Part shown: one piece after another, positions 42,235-50,746 of the stretch
Layout of the letters: each line of letters starts with the position of its first letter
How positions within the stretch are numbered: the first letter of the stretch is position 1
From: an uncultured Verrucomicrobiota bacterium
Lineage (GTDB): Bacteria > Verrucomicrobiota > Kiritimatiellia > CAIQIC01 > Lenti-01
Direction: 5' to 3'
NCBI GenBank assembly: GCA_938003985.1
Contig: CALKWZ010000067.1
Span: 1-64,000 of the forward strand
DNA length: 64,000 bases
Made by a program: the position numbers and the translations under genes
Notes under the pieces: generated by a model
The model's database searches: none
Told to the model about the DNA's origin: nothing
The model's input: only the letters and a program-made list of their open reading frames with translations

Positions 42235-42243
42235 GCCCCCGCC

Positions 42244-43272
42244 CTACTGCATCTGCTCTTCGCGCCAGTAGATGGGCGTGACCTTTTTCTCGCCCACCTC
42301 GAACACGGCCCACACGCCGCTTTCGACCCCGCCGTTCTCGCCGATGGAAACCACGCGGACGAACTGGCGGTCGGACACGGAAATCTTGTCGGCCAGCGAC
42401 GCATCCATGCCGGTCTTGCCGATCGCGTCCTGCACGCTGTCGAAACCGTCGTCCTTCGTGTTGGGCAGGCCGTCGTCGCCGAGACGGTACTTGAGGATGT
42501 CGTCGACGACCCAGTCGTCCATCATCTTGCCGTTGGCCGCCGTCAGCGTCAGGAGCACCTCGCGCGAGGCGGTGTTGACGTTGACCTTGCCGTCGCCGAA
42601 CGTCGTCAGCAGGTGCGCGATGCCGCGCAGGGGTTCGCTCTTGGGATCCGGCGGCGGTCCGCCGTAGACGATCGCCGGCGTGAAGCCCTTGATCAGCAGA
42701 AGTTCGTCCACGGTGTCCAGCGGGGCGTTCTTGGGTTTGTAGCCCTGCGCCTTGTAGTAGGCGTCGTCCTCTTCCGCGCCGTTGAGGCGGTGTTCGTCGC
42801 CCGCATCCGTCCAGTCCATGAAGCAATCGATCAGTTCGGGCCAGTTTTCTTCCGGCACGCCGGCCAGATCGAGCAATTCTTCCCAGTCCTCGTCGCCCAG
42901 CTTGTTGACGTTGCGCCGGCCGGCTTCGGGCAGGATGTCCACGACGGCCTGGGAAGCGCCCATCGCGACGGTGGTGCCGGCCACGCCGATGCCGCGACTC
43001 AGGTTCTTCGCCAGGATGCGCAGGTCTTCCTTTTCCTCTTCGCCTTCCTCGAAGGCGTTGCTTTCGTAGCTTTTCGCGAGCAGGAACTTGGCGTACTCCA
43101 CGCCGCCGCGCGCCGCGACCTGCGCCTTCATCCGCTTGCGCGCATGGGAAGTGATGCCGGCCTCGATGTGCATCTCGTAGGCCAAGCCGCCGATCAGCAA
43201 ACTGAGAATCAGCACCGTCCACAGCGCCACGATCAGCGCCGCGCCGCCTTGCCGCTGGGCGGTCCGCTTCAC
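42244..43272 (-). CDS. gspK: Type II secretion minor pseudopilin GspK-like
   Basis: This 342-aa protein begins VKRTAQRQGGAALIVALWTVLILSLLI, a prepilin-type signal and helix with Gly-Gly-Ala instead of G-FTLIE, as in GspK. The large soluble domain contains VNVNTASREVLLTL, a helix-hairpin motif usual for the family, and acidic calcium-type loops. GspK caps the pseudopilus tip. The GTG start overlaps the gspJ stop (GTGA). It is the last gene of a five-gene pseudopilin operon. Confidence 0.85.
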   Translation of the reverse strand: MKRTAQRQGGAALIVALWTVLILSLLIGGLAYEMHIEAGITSHARKRMKAQVAARGGVEYAKFLLAKSYESNAFEEGEEEKEDLRILAKNLSRGIGVAGTTVAMGASQAVVDILPEAGRRNVNKLGDEDWEELLDLAGVPEENWPELIDCFMDWTDAGDEHRLNGAEEDDAYYKAQGYKPKNAPLDTVDELLLIKGFTPAIVYGGPPPDPKSEPLRGIAHLLTTFGDGKVNVNTASREVLLTLTAANGKMMDDWVVDDILKYRLGDDGLPNTKDDGFDSVQDAIGKTGMDASLADKISVSDRQFVRVVSIGENGGVESGVWAVFEVGEKKVTPIYWREEQMQ

Positions 43273-44036
43273 GGTCCGCCCTCCTCCGGCGCGGCGGTTT
43301 CCCCGCCCTCGCCCGCGCGCAGCGTCACCTTGTTCTCGCCGGCGGACGCTTCCGGCGCGGCGTCTTCCGGGCGCCCCACGTCGGTCGTGCGGTCGCGCCG
43401 TTCGCGCCCGGGCAGGTCCGGGGCCACTTCCAGTTCCACCAGCCGCTGCAGTTCCAGTTCCTCGTCGAATTCGGCGCGCTTTTTCATTTTCAGCGTCACG
43501 CGCACGAGCTTGGGCAGCGAATTGGTTTCCTCCCAGTCCGTGCTCCAGGAATCCACGTCGAAATCGTACCATTCGCAGGTGAACTCTTCGGCTTCGGGAC
43601 ACACCAGCCACGGCTCGGCGTCGTTTTCGTCCGCGTCCTCGGTCAGGTGCGGCCAGGCGCGCACCGTCAGGCCGCGCTCGCCCGCCGCGGAATCCACGGT
43701 CACGGACAGCCGGTGCAGGCCGTTGCGCAGCGGCGAATCGGGCGGCAGGAACGCCGTGCCGCTCGTCACCCAGCTGGCCTTGTCCCGTTCCAGCCAGAAA
43801 CCGAACGCTTCGGGCTTGGAAGGAAACCACGCCGCGCCGCGCAGCGCCGTCACGAGCTGCTCCATGGCGAATTCGCCGTAGTGCAGCTGTTCGAGCATCT
43901 CCCCGCCGCGCGTCCAGGCCTTGGTGACGCTCCAGAAAGTGCCCGCCGCGATGGCCGCCGCCAGGCTGAAGATCACCAGCGCCACCAGCAGTTCGATCAG
44001 CGTGAAGCCTCTGCGCCTGTTTCGCCGCGCGCGCAT
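43269..44036 (-). CDS. gspJ: Minor pseudopilin GspJ-like
   Basis: This 255-aa protein has the prepilin peptidase site RRRGFTLIELLVALVIFSLAAAIAAGTF followed by a beta-rich domain. The conserved Glu at +5 of the mature protein is present. Position in the operon (after the GspI-like and before the GspK-like gene) and size support GspJ. Its ATG overlaps the upstream stop by one base (TGATG). Confidence 0.8.
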   Translation of the reverse strand: MRARRNRRRGFTLIELLVALVIFSLAAAIAAGTFWSVTKAWTRGGEMLEQLHYGEFAMEQLVTALRGAAWFPSKPEAFGFWLERDKASWVTSGTAFLPPDSPLRNGLHRLSVTVDSAAGERGLTVRAWPHLTEDADENDAEPWLVCPEAEEFTCEWYDFDVDSWSTDWEETNSLPKLVRVTLKMKKRAEFDEELELQRLVELEVAPDLPGRERRDRTTDVGRPEDAAPEASAGENKVTLRAGEGGETAAPEEGGP

Positions 44037-44512
44037 CAGAGCACCTTCGGTTTCAGCGTGCGCACGCCGTCGCCGTTTTCCGGCACGTAGAGATACTGGA
44101 CGGCTTCTTCCATCGAACGGCGTTCGCCCGTGCCCCAGAACACGCGCGTCGTCAGCAGGAACAGGCCTTCCTTCTGCTCGTCGTCCGCGCCGAAATCCTC
44201 GAGGGTGCGCGTCCAGGACCAGCCCGAAGGCCCGCCCTCGAAGCCGCCGCTCTCCTGGCCGGCCTGGATCTCGTCGAGCAGGCGCAACGGGTTTTCCGCG
44301 TCCACGCGGCCGAGCATGCGCCGCGCCATTTCGTAGTTGCGCGCCTGGCGCACGACGGCCAGCGAGCGCGACGCGGCTTCCACCAGCCCGCCCAGCGCGA
44401 TGCCGAGGATCACCACCGCCAGCAGCACCTCCACCAGCGTCATGCCGGCATTCCCCGGCATCCTCTGGCGCCCGTTGCCTGACACCTGTCCCCTGTTCTC
44501 GTCCCTACTCAC
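44036..44512 (-). CDS. gspI: Minor pseudopilin GspI-like
   Basis: This 158-aa protein has the prepilin site NAGMTLVEVLLAVVILGIALGG and a short C-terminal domain. The methionine after the cleavage glycine is common in GspI. A 23-residue leader precedes the site if the first ATG is used; ATG codons closer to the site may be the real start. Overlaps the GspH-like gene by 8 bp. Confidence 0.75.
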   Translation of the reverse strand: MSRDENRGQVSGNGRQRMPGNAGMTLVEVLLAVVILGIALGGLVEAASRSLAVVRQARNYEMARRMLGRVDAENPLRLLDEIQAGQESGGFEGGPSGWSWTRTLEDFGADDEQKEGLFLLTTRVFWGTGERRSMEEAVQYLYVPENGDGVRTLKPKVL

Positions 44513-45080
44513 GTTGCACCTTGGCCTTGCCCGTCACCGGATCGATCTGGATCCGCGCGCGCCGGTTCTCGTCGTCGCCGATTTCGATCTCGTAGCCTTC
44601 GCACCGGCCGTTGGGATAGTAGTTCACGAAATGGATTTCGTCGATTTCCTGGCCGCCGCGGAACGAGAGGATCTGGATGCCGTCTTCCAGCTTGCGGACC
44701 TGCTGGGAGACCGGCGCGGGCCCCGCCGGGGCCGCCGCCTCGGCGCCGGTGGCCACCTCGCCCATGCCGCCGCCCCCGCCCCCGTCCAATTCCCCGAAAA
44801 ACACGTCTTGCTTGCGTTCCGGCTTGCCCTGTTCCGCCAGTTCGAGCGTGCCCTTGCGCTGGTCGAAGAGGATCGCCATGTAGCGCTGGCCGAGCACGGC
44901 CTTCACCTGCGCGTTGCGGTGCATGGTCAGCACCAGCCGGGTGGAATTGCGCAGCTTGGCGCCGCGGAACGAGCGCGCGAACGTCGGCAGCGCCACCGCC
45001 GACGCGATCCCGATGATGACCACCACCAGCAGGATTTCAATCAGCGTGAAGCCCCCGCGACCGGTTCGCCGCCGCGCCAT
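44505..45080 (-). CDS. gspH: Pseudopilin GspH-like
   Basis: This 191-aa protein has the prepilin motif GRGGFTLIEILLVVVIIGIASAVALP, then a domain starting RGAKLRNSTRLVLTMHRNAQ, as in GspH/FimT proteins. A Gly-rich loop (DGGGGGGMG) at about residue 100 is unusual. It follows gspG by 33 bp. Confidence 0.78.
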   Translation of the reverse strand: MARRRTGRGGFTLIEILLVVVIIGIASAVALPTFARSFRGAKLRNSTRLVLTMHRNAQVKAVLGQRYMAILFDQRKGTLELAEQGKPERKQDVFFGELDGGGGGGMGEVATGAEAAAPAGPAPVSQQVRKLEDGIQILSFRGGQEIDEIHFVNYYPNGRCEGYEIEIGDDENRRARIQIDPVTGKAKVQRE

Positions 45081-45113
45081 GCCGCCGTCCTTCCCGCCGG
45101 CCCCGCGCCGGCC

Positions 45114-45515
45114 CTACTTGACGTCGTCCGCGCTGCCGAAGCTGCCGTCCGGACCCGCCGACGCCACCGTGTAGACGTTGCCCTGCTTCGTGAACTGGTA
45201 CTCCACCCCCCACGGATCCTTCAGGCCTTCCGCCTTGCGGATGTAGGGCCCGTTCCAGTTCGGCTCGCTGCCCTTCGTGATCAGGTTCTGCAGGGATTCC
45301 GGCAACTTGCCGTTGTCGGTCTCGTACAGGTCGATGGCCGTCGAAATGGCGCCGACGCCCGCGCGCGCCGCCGCGATCTGGCTCTGCCCCACGCGCCCGC
45401 CCAGCCGCGGCACCGCCACCGCCGCCAGGATGCCGATGATGACCACCACCAGCAGGATTTCGATCAAGGTGAAGCCCGCGTCCTTGCGGGCGATTTCGTC
45501 GTTCCGTGTCTGCAT
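45114..45515 (-). CDS. gspG: Major pseudopilin GspG
   Basis: The 133-aa protein is the main subunit of the type II secretion pseudopilus. The prepilin site is KDAGFTLIEILLVVVIIGILAAVAVPRL. The C-terminal domain has YETDNGKLPESLQNL, KDPWGVEYQF and SAGPDGSFGSADD, the calcium-binding loop typical of GspG. GGAGG at 45526-45522 lies six bases before ATG 45515, which rules out the longer in-frame ATG at 45533. First gene of the pseudopilin operon. The secretin, ATPase and platform genes are not in this window. Confidence 0.92.
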   Translation of the reverse strand: MQTRNDEIARKDAGFTLIEILLVVVIIGILAAVAVPRLGGRVGQSQIAAARAGVGAISTAIDLYETDNGKLPESLQNLITKGSEPNWNGPYIRKAEGLKDPWGVEYQFTKQGNVYTVASAGPDGSFGSADDVK

Positions 45516-45615
45516 CGCGAACCTCCGGGCCAAAGTTGAGCTCCAAGGTTCAACCTTACCACGTTCCCGGCCCCCGGCCCAAAGCCTTTTTGCGGCCGGT
45601 CGTCTCCAGCCAAAC

Positions 45616-45642
45616 GCCCGGCCGGAGGGGTCCGGGCCGGGC
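45616..45642 (-). terminator. Probable terminator after the UDP-glucose dehydrogenase gene
   Basis: GCCCGGCC (45616-45623) pairs with GGCCGGGC (45635-45642). On the minus strand only a short T run (CGTTTGG) follows, so it is a weak match. A second small palindrome, AAGGTT-C-AACCTT (45545-45557), lies before gspG. Confidence 0.45.
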
Positions 45643-45668
45643 GCGGCGGGGGCGGAACGTCCGCGGGC

Positions 45669-46973
45669 TCAGTTGCGGCCGACGCTGTGGTAGGTGAAGC
45701 CCAGCGCGCGGATTTCCTCGGGATTGAAGACGTTGCGGCCGTCCACGATCACGGGGCAGGCCATGACGCTCTTGAGCTTCTGCAGGTCGAGCTTCTTGAC
45801 CGCGTCCCATTCCGTCAGGATCAGGACCAGGTCGGCGTCCCTGGCGCACTCGTAGAGGTCCTGGACGCAGTCGAGTTCGGGATGGATTTCCTTGAACTTG
45901 GCTTCCGCGACCGGATCCCAGGCGCGCAGCTTGGCCTTCATTTCTTCCAGTTTCGGCACGAAGTAGAGGCTCGGGGCTTCGCGGACGTCGTCCGTCTCGG
46001 GCTTGAACGCCAGGCCGAAGATCGCGATCTTCTTGTCCTGCACGACCCACAGCTCCTGCTTGATCTTCTTCATCACGTATTCGCGCTGCGTCTTGTTGAT
46101 CGCCTGGACTTCCTTGAGCAGCTTGAATTCGTGGCCGAGGGCGTCGGCCAGGCGCACGAAGGCGTCCACGTCCTTCGGGAAGCACGAGCCGCCGTAGCCC
46201 ACGCCGGCGCTGAGGAAGCGCGGCCCGATGCGCGGATCGAGGCCCATGCCCTTGGCGACCTGGCTCACGTCGGCGCCCGCCAGCTCGCAGATGCGCGCGA
46301 CGGCGTTGATGTAGGAAATCTTCATCGCCAAAAACGAGTTCGAGGCGTGCTTGGTCAGCTCCGCGCTCGTGACGCTCATGCGCAGGAATTCGCCGCCGCC
46401 CTTTTTCAGGATCGGCCGGTAGATTTCCTCGAGCAGGTCGCCCGCCCGCTGGCTTTCCACGCCCACCACGATGCGGTCCGGGTGCGTCGCGTCTTCGATC
46501 GCCGTGCCTTCGCGCAGGAATTCGGGGTTCGAGGCCACGTCGAAATCGGTGTCGGCGCGCAGGTATTTCAGGACCGTGCGCTTGAGGTGCTCGCTCGTCT
46601 TGGCCGGCACGGTGCTCTTCTCGACCAGCAGCCGGTAGCCCGTCATGTGCTCCGCCACCTGGCGGCCGACCTGCTCGACGTAGGTCATGTTGGCCTCGCC
46701 CCCCACGCCCGGCGGGGTGCCCACGGCGATGAAGATCACTTCGGCGAACGCCGTGCCTTCCGCGATGGACGTGCTGAATTTCAGCCGGCCGGACTTCACG
46801 TTGCGCGCGACGATCTCGTCCAGGCCCGGCTCGTAGATCGGCATGATCCCCTTGTGCAGCAGGTCGATCTTCTTGGGATCGTTGTCGATGCACAGGACTT
46901 CGTGGCCCGCGTCCGAAAAACACGCGCCCGTCACCAGCCCCACGTAACCTGTTCCTACCACGGATATCTTCAT
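45669..46973 (-). CDS. ugd: UDP-glucose 6-dehydrogenase
   Basis: The 434-aa enzyme oxidises UDP-glucose (or a related UDP-sugar) to the uronate using NAD+. It shows the Rossmann motif VVGTGYVGLVTGACF at the N-terminus, VEKSTVPAKT, NPEFLREGTAI, the catalytic C264 in GYGGSCFPKD, and IAFGLAFKPETDDVRE-like IFGLAFKPETDD. Length is normal. GAGGAG lies about 7 nt upstream. It is likely to feed uronic acid into the polysaccharide made by the cluster to its left, although it is a separate transcription unit. Confidence 0.95.
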   Translation of the reverse strand: MKISVVGTGYVGLVTGACFSDAGHEVLCIDNDPKKIDLLHKGIMPIYEPGLDEIVARNVKSGRLKFSTSIAEGTAFAEVIFIAVGTPPGVGGEANMTYVEQVGRQVAEHMTGYRLLVEKSTVPAKTSEHLKRTVLKYLRADTDFDVASNPEFLREGTAIEDATHPDRIVVGVESQRAGDLLEEIYRPILKKGGGEFLRMSVTSAELTKHASNSFLAMKISYINAVARICELAGADVSQVAKGMGLDPRIGPRFLSAGVGYGGSCFPKDVDAFVRLADALGHEFKLLKEVQAINKTQREYVMKKIKQELWVVQDKKIAIFGLAFKPETDDVREAPSLYFVPKLEEMKAKLRAWDPVAEAKFKEIHPELDCVQDLYECARDADLVLILTEWDAVKKLDLQKLKSVMACPVIVDGRNVFNPEEIRALGFTYHSVGRN

Positions 46974-47011
46974 CGCTCTGCTCCTCGGGGTTCCGCTTGA
47001 ATCAAACCGGC

Positions 47012-47040
47012 ACCGTAAGCGAGTTGCCGGCCAAAATCAA
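47012..47040 (-). promoter_or_regulatory. Predicted promoter of ugd
   Basis: On the minus strand TTGATT (47040-47035) and TACGGT (47017-47012) are exactly 17 bp apart, about 40 bp before the ugd start. Confidence 0.45.
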
Positions 47041-47174
47041 TCCTTTCCCATCCCCCGCCCGCCCGCCGACTTCCGCCGCCGCCATCCCGCCCCGCCCGCC
47101 TCTTCCGCAGCCTTTTTCTCGCCATTGTCGAGAAATGGAGTAGAGTATGGAAAATACATCCACGAGGCACCGAC

Positions 47175-47612
47175 ATGAAAATCTCCACCAAAGGCCGCTA
47201 CGGATTGCGCACGCTGATGGACATCGCGATCCATCAGGCGCAAGGCCCGGTCAATCTCCACGACATCGCCGAACGCCAGGGCATTTCGTCCAAGTACCTC
47301 TGGCAGATCGTGAATCTCCTGAAAACGGCCGGTCTCGTCCGCGGCATGCGCGGCCCCAAGGGCGGCTACGTCCTCCTGCGCGCCCCCGAAGCCATCACCC
47401 TGCTCGACGTCATCCAGATCCTCGAAGGCCCGATCTCGCTCGTCGAATGCGTGGACGACCCCACCGCCTGCTCCCGCGTGAACAATTGCGTGGCCCATTC
47501 CGTCTGGACGGAGGTCAGCCAGGCGGTCCGCGACGCCCTGGCCCGCCTCAGCCTGGCCGAAATCCTCCGCCGCCACGTCTCCTCCGGCGATGCCGGCCAA
47601 TACGTGATCTGA
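47175..47612 (+). CDS. Rrf2-family regulator with Fe-S-type cysteines
   Basis: The 145-aa protein is an Rrf2 winged-helix regulator: MKISTKGRYGLRTLMDIA, the recognition region ISSKYLWQIVNLLKTAGLV, and the wing RGPKGGYVL. Three cysteines C92, C99 and C105 are spaced C-x6-C-x5-C, close to the 2Fe-2S-binding set of IscR and related sensors. It may sense Fe-S status, oxidants or nitric oxide. No isc/suf genes are adjacent, and its targets are unknown. Transcribed with the small membrane protein that follows. Confidence 0.88.
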   Translation: MKISTKGRYGLRTLMDIAIHQAQGPVNLHDIAERQGISSKYLWQIVNLLKTAGLVRGMRGPKGGYVLLRAPEAITLLDVIQILEGPISLVECVDDPTACSRVNNCVAHSVWTEVSQAVRDALARLSLAEILRRHVSSGDAGQYVI

Positions 47613-47613
47613 C

Positions 47614-48009
47614 GTGCACCCGTTCCTGCCGCTGTATGCCGCAACGGGCCTGATCTTGGCCGCGGCGCTGGCCTGGTGGTTCGTGGCCGCCGCGTTCCTG
47701 CTGTGGGGCGCCCGGCTGGCGGGCGTCGAGCGGCGTTCGTTCGGCCGCGCCCTCGCCACGATCCTGCTCGGCGGCCTCGCTTGGGCGGCCGCGCAGGCGG
47801 TTTTCCTTTCCGCGCCGCTCGTCGGCACCGGCGCGGGCCTGCTGCTGGGCTTCTGCGTTTCCGCGGCGGTGATGACGCCGGTTTTCGACACGTCGTTCGG
47901 CAAGGCCTTCGCCGCGAACGTGCTGGCGTGGCTGTTGCCGTTCGTGCTCGCCGGCGCGCTGTTCCTGCTGGGCTTCGCCTTGCTCGGCGTCCTGATGCTG
48001 CTGGCCTAG
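47614..48009 (+). CDS. Small four-helix membrane protein
   Basis: The 131-aa product has about four hydrophobic helices joined by short loops and a basic first loop (WGARLAGVERRSFGRAL). No family is recognised. The GTG start lies one base after the Rrf2 stop, so expression is probably coupled to the regulator. The 3' end overlaps the convergent NudC gene by 4 bp. Confidence 0.6.
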   Translation: MHPFLPLYAATGLILAAALAWWFVAAAFLLWGARLAGVERRSFGRALATILLGGLAWAAAQAVFLSAPLVGTGAGLLLGFCVSAAVMTPVFDTSFGKAFAANVLAWLLPFVLAGALFLLGFALLGVLMLLA

Positions 48010-48761
48010 CCGCCGCAGATCAGGCGCCAGGCCATGGAGCCCCGGGGCGGAATTTTCGGCAGGTCCGCCGGATCGAACCAGCGCGCTTCGGCCAATTCCT
48101 CGGGCTGCAGCGTCAGTTCGCCCGCTCTCCATTGCGCCGTGAACCCCACCATCATCTGGTTCGGATACGGCCAGTGCTGGCTGGCGACGTAGCGCACGTC
48201 GCCCACCTCGATGCCGGCTTCTTCCTTTACTTCGCGCCGCACGCAGTCTTCCAGCGATTCGCCCAGCTCGACGTAGCCCGCCAGGCAGGTCCACAGGTCC
48301 GGGATGCGCTGCACGTGCCGCGCCAGCAGGACCTTCCCCTCTTTTTCCACCCGCACGATCACCGCCGGCGCCAGGCTCGGGTATTCCGTGCGGCCGCACG
48401 CGGCGCAGGTGCGCGCCGTCTCGGTCGCATGATCCGCCAAAGGCCCGCCGCACGCGCCGCAGAAGCGGTGCGCGGCGCGCCAGTTCAGCAACCCCAGCGC
48501 GCGGCACGCGGTCGCCGCGTGCGGCGCTTCCGCGCCCAGCAGCGTCCGGAGCCGCGTCCATTCGCAGCCCGCGGGCGGATCCTCCGCCGCGCCGGAGACG
48601 CCCACGGCGCGGATGCCCTGCGGCTGCACGCTGAAATCGTCCAGCGCCGCGCGCGTTTTGTTCAGTTCGGCCAGCGCCTCCGCCCCCGCCGGCTCCAGCC
48701 CGCCCGCGCGCACCAGCAACTGGCCGTCGCCGAAAACGAAAAGTTTTCCGGAATCCTCCAT
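48006..48761 (-). CDS. nudC: NADH pyrophosphatase NudC
   Basis: This 251-aa Nudix hydrolase cleaves NAD(H) and, in characterised relatives, NAD caps on RNA. It has a zinc site C101, C104, C119 and C122, the Nudix box from G162 (GYVELGESLEDCVRREVKEEAGI, exact G-x5-E-x7-REUxEExGU spacing) and the family signature SQHWPYP (194-200). Length is normal. The gene lies 8 bp after the solute-binding protein gene. Confidence 0.94.
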   Translation of the reverse strand: MEDSGKLFVFGDGQLLVRAGGLEPAGAEALAELNKTRAALDDFSVQPQGIRAVGVSGAAEDPPAGCEWTRLRTLLGAEAPHAATACRALGLLNWRAAHRFCGACGGPLADHATETARTCAACGRTEYPSLAPAVIVRVEKEGKVLLARHVQRIPDLWTCLAGYVELGESLEDCVRREVKEEAGIEVGDVRYVASQHWPYPNQMMVGFTAQWRAGELTLQPEELAEARWFDPADLPKIPPRGSMAWRLICGG

Positions 48762-48769
48762 GCGCGCCC

Positions 48770-49600
48770 CTACTTCACGATCGCGATGTTGGCGCCGAAC
48801 CAATGCACCGCGAGTTCCGCCAGCGATCCATCCTTGGCCATCGCCGACAGTTGCGCCTGCACGGCGCTGCGCAAGGCCCGATCGTTTTTCCGGAACGCCA
48901 CGCCGTACTTTTCGGCGGCGAACCGGTTGGCCAGGATGCGGTAGGATTTTCCGCCCCGCCCGATCCGGTCGTAGGCCATCAGCTCGTCCATCATCACCGC
49001 TTCCACCCGCCCCGCATCCAAGGCCGCCAGCGCCTCCGGAATGCTCTTGAACGCGACGATTTCCCCCAGCAGTTCCTTGAAATTCAGCGTCGCATCCAGC
49101 GCTTCCAGCGCGCTCGATCCCGCCTGCAAACCGAGCCGCCGCTCGGCCAGATCCTTCCGCCCGGAAACGGGGGCGTCCGCCCGCACCACCAGCACCTGGG
49201 CATTGGCCAGATAGGGCGCGGTGAAGGTCCAGCGCGCCCGGCGCGCCGGCGTGATCGTGAATCCGCTCCAGATGCAATCCACCCGGCCGGAATCCAGCTC
49301 CTGTTCCTTTTCGTCCCAGGCGATCGGCCGCAACGTCGCGGCGATTCCCAGCCGCGCGCACACGGCGCGCGCCAAGTCGACGTCGAAGCCCGTCAACTCC
49401 CCGCGCTCGTCGCGGAACCCCAGCGGCGGAAACGCCTCGTCGAGCCCCACGACCAGCTCCCCTTTCGCCCGCACCCGGTCCAGCGACGGATCCGGCGACT
49501 TCGCCGCCGGCGCCGCGCCGCCCCGCGCCAACCCGACGAGCCCCAGCCAAGCGAGCGCGAGCAGAGCGCGAATCAAACGGACCTGCGGATTCGTCAACAT
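48770..49600 (-). CDS. Amino-acid-type ABC transporter solute-binding protein
   Basis: The 276-aa periplasmic binding protein (SBP family 3) has a signal peptide and KGELVVGLDEAFPPLGFRDERGELTGFDVDLARAV at the start of the mature part, WSGFTITPARRARWTF, and later YGVAFRKNDRALRSAV. These are typical of polar amino acid binding proteins. No permease or ATPase gene lies nearby, so it may serve a transporter encoded elsewhere or another sensory role. AAGGA abuts the ATG directly, so a start slightly downstream (TTG 49597) is possible. Confidence 0.85.
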   Translation of the reverse strand: MLTNPQVRLIRALLALAWLGLVGLARGGAAPAAKSPDPSLDRVRAKGELVVGLDEAFPPLGFRDERGELTGFDVDLARAVCARLGIAATLRPIAWDEKEQELDSGRVDCIWSGFTITPARRARWTFTAPYLANAQVLVVRADAPVSGRKDLAERRLGLQAGSSALEALDATLNFKELLGEIVAFKSIPEALAALDAGRVEAVMMDELMAYDRIGRGGKSYRILANRFAAEKYGVAFRKNDRALRSAVQAQLSAMAKDGSLAELAVHWFGANIAIVK

Positions 49601-50664
49601 TCCTTTTTCCAGCGCGGCAGATTGTATTCCAAAATCTCCACCAAAATGTCGCGGACGTTCTTCGTCAGCTTCCAGTCCGGATAGTGCGCCTGGAATTTCG
49701 AGACGTCGCTGACCCACCAGACGTGGTCGCCGACGCGGTTCGTCTCGACGTAGGTCGTCCGCATCTTGCGGCCGGTCAGTTCCTCGCACAGCTGCACGGC
49801 TTCCTGCATGGAGCAGTGGCTGAAGCGGCTGCCGCCCATGTTGTAGACCTCGCCCGCGCGCGGCGCGGCATGGAACGCCGCGAACGACGCCACGAGATCT
49901 TCGCTGTGGATGTTGTCGCGCACCTGCTTGCCCTTGTAACCGAAAATCCGGTATTCGCGCCCCGTCGCCGCGCACTTCATCAGGTACGCCAAAAATCCGT
50001 GCAGTTCCGCGCCCGAATGCCGCGGCCCCGTCAGGCAGCCGCCGCGGAAGACGCCCGTCTGCATGCCGAAATAGCGTCCGTACTCCTGCACCATCACGTC
50101 CGCCGCCACCTTCGACGCCCCGAAGAGCGAATGCGTCGTCTGGTCGATGCTCATCGTCTCGTCGATGCCTTTTTCCGCGTACGGGCCGCTGGCGCATTCC
50201 CAGCGCGTGGCCTGCTCGACCAGCGGCAGGCGGTTGGGCGTGTCGCCGTAGACCTTGTTGGTCGAGGTGAAGATGAACGTGGCCTGCGGCGCGAACTGGC
50301 GCGTCGCTTCCAGCAGGTTCAGCGTGCCCTGCGCGTTCACGCCGAAATCCGTGAACGGCTCGCGCGCGGCCCAGTCGTGCGACGGCTGCGCCGCCGTGTG
50401 CACCACCAGGTCGATCGCCCCCGCCGCCTCGAACGCCTTCCGCACCGCGCCGAAATCGCGGATGTCCGCGGCCACCGCCGTGAACGCCTCCCCCAGCGCC
50501 GCCTGCAGCTCCTCCACCGCCCACTTCGTCGAGGCTTCCGGACCGAAGAAATATTCGCGCAGGTTGTTGTCCACGCCGATCACGCGGTAGCCCTGCCGCC
50601 CGAAATGCAGCGCCGTCTCCGAACCCACCAAGCCGCCCGAACCCGTCACCAAGATCGTTTTCAT
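49594..50664 (-). CDS. NAD-dependent SDR epimerase (CDP-paratose 2-epimerase-like)
   Basis: The 356-aa extended SDR enzyme acts on a nucleotide sugar. The NAD motif is TGSGGLVG (7-14), with VVHTAAQPSHDWA, FTSTNKVYGDTPNRLPLVE and FRGGCLTGPRHSGAELHGFLAYL typical of the CDP-tyvelose/paratose epimerase branch. The usual YxxxK is FGASK, with F181 in place of the catalytic tyrosine and K185 kept. To my knowledge this FGASK form recurs in a subgroup of such proteins. It probably contributes to sugar precursors. It overlaps the binding-protein gene by 7 bp. Confidence 0.85.
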   Translation of the reverse strand: MKTILVTGSGGLVGSETALHFGRQGYRVIGVDNNLREYFFGPEASTKWAVEELQAALGEAFTAVAADIRDFGAVRKAFEAAGAIDLVVHTAAQPSHDWAAREPFTDFGVNAQGTLNLLEATRQFAPQATFIFTSTNKVYGDTPNRLPLVEQATRWECASGPYAEKGIDETMSIDQTTHSLFGASKVAADVMVQEYGRYFGMQTGVFRGGCLTGPRHSGAELHGFLAYLMKCAATGREYRIFGYKGKQVRDNIHSEDLVASFAAFHAAPRAGEVYNMGGSRFSHCSMQEAVQLCEELTGRKMRTTYVETNRVGDHVWWVSDVSKFQAHYPDWKLTKNVRDILVEILEYNLPRWKKEC

Positions 50665-50746
50665 AGAGGGCCCACTATGCCACGGAACGCGGAAAACGTC
50701 TCGCCCAGACTTTCCAACGGCGGCGGCACGTCCTAGACTGGCGGGC

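Noticed and set aside
46974..47174. tRNA or small RNA gene in the ugd-rrf2 gap, and in other gaps
   Set aside because: I saw no cloverleaf or conserved RNA element in this gap or in the others inspected. A covariance search could still find one.
48770..49600. A complete amino acid ABC transporter operon
   Set aside because: Only the binding protein is present; neighbours are NudC and an SDR epimerase, with no permease or ATPase.
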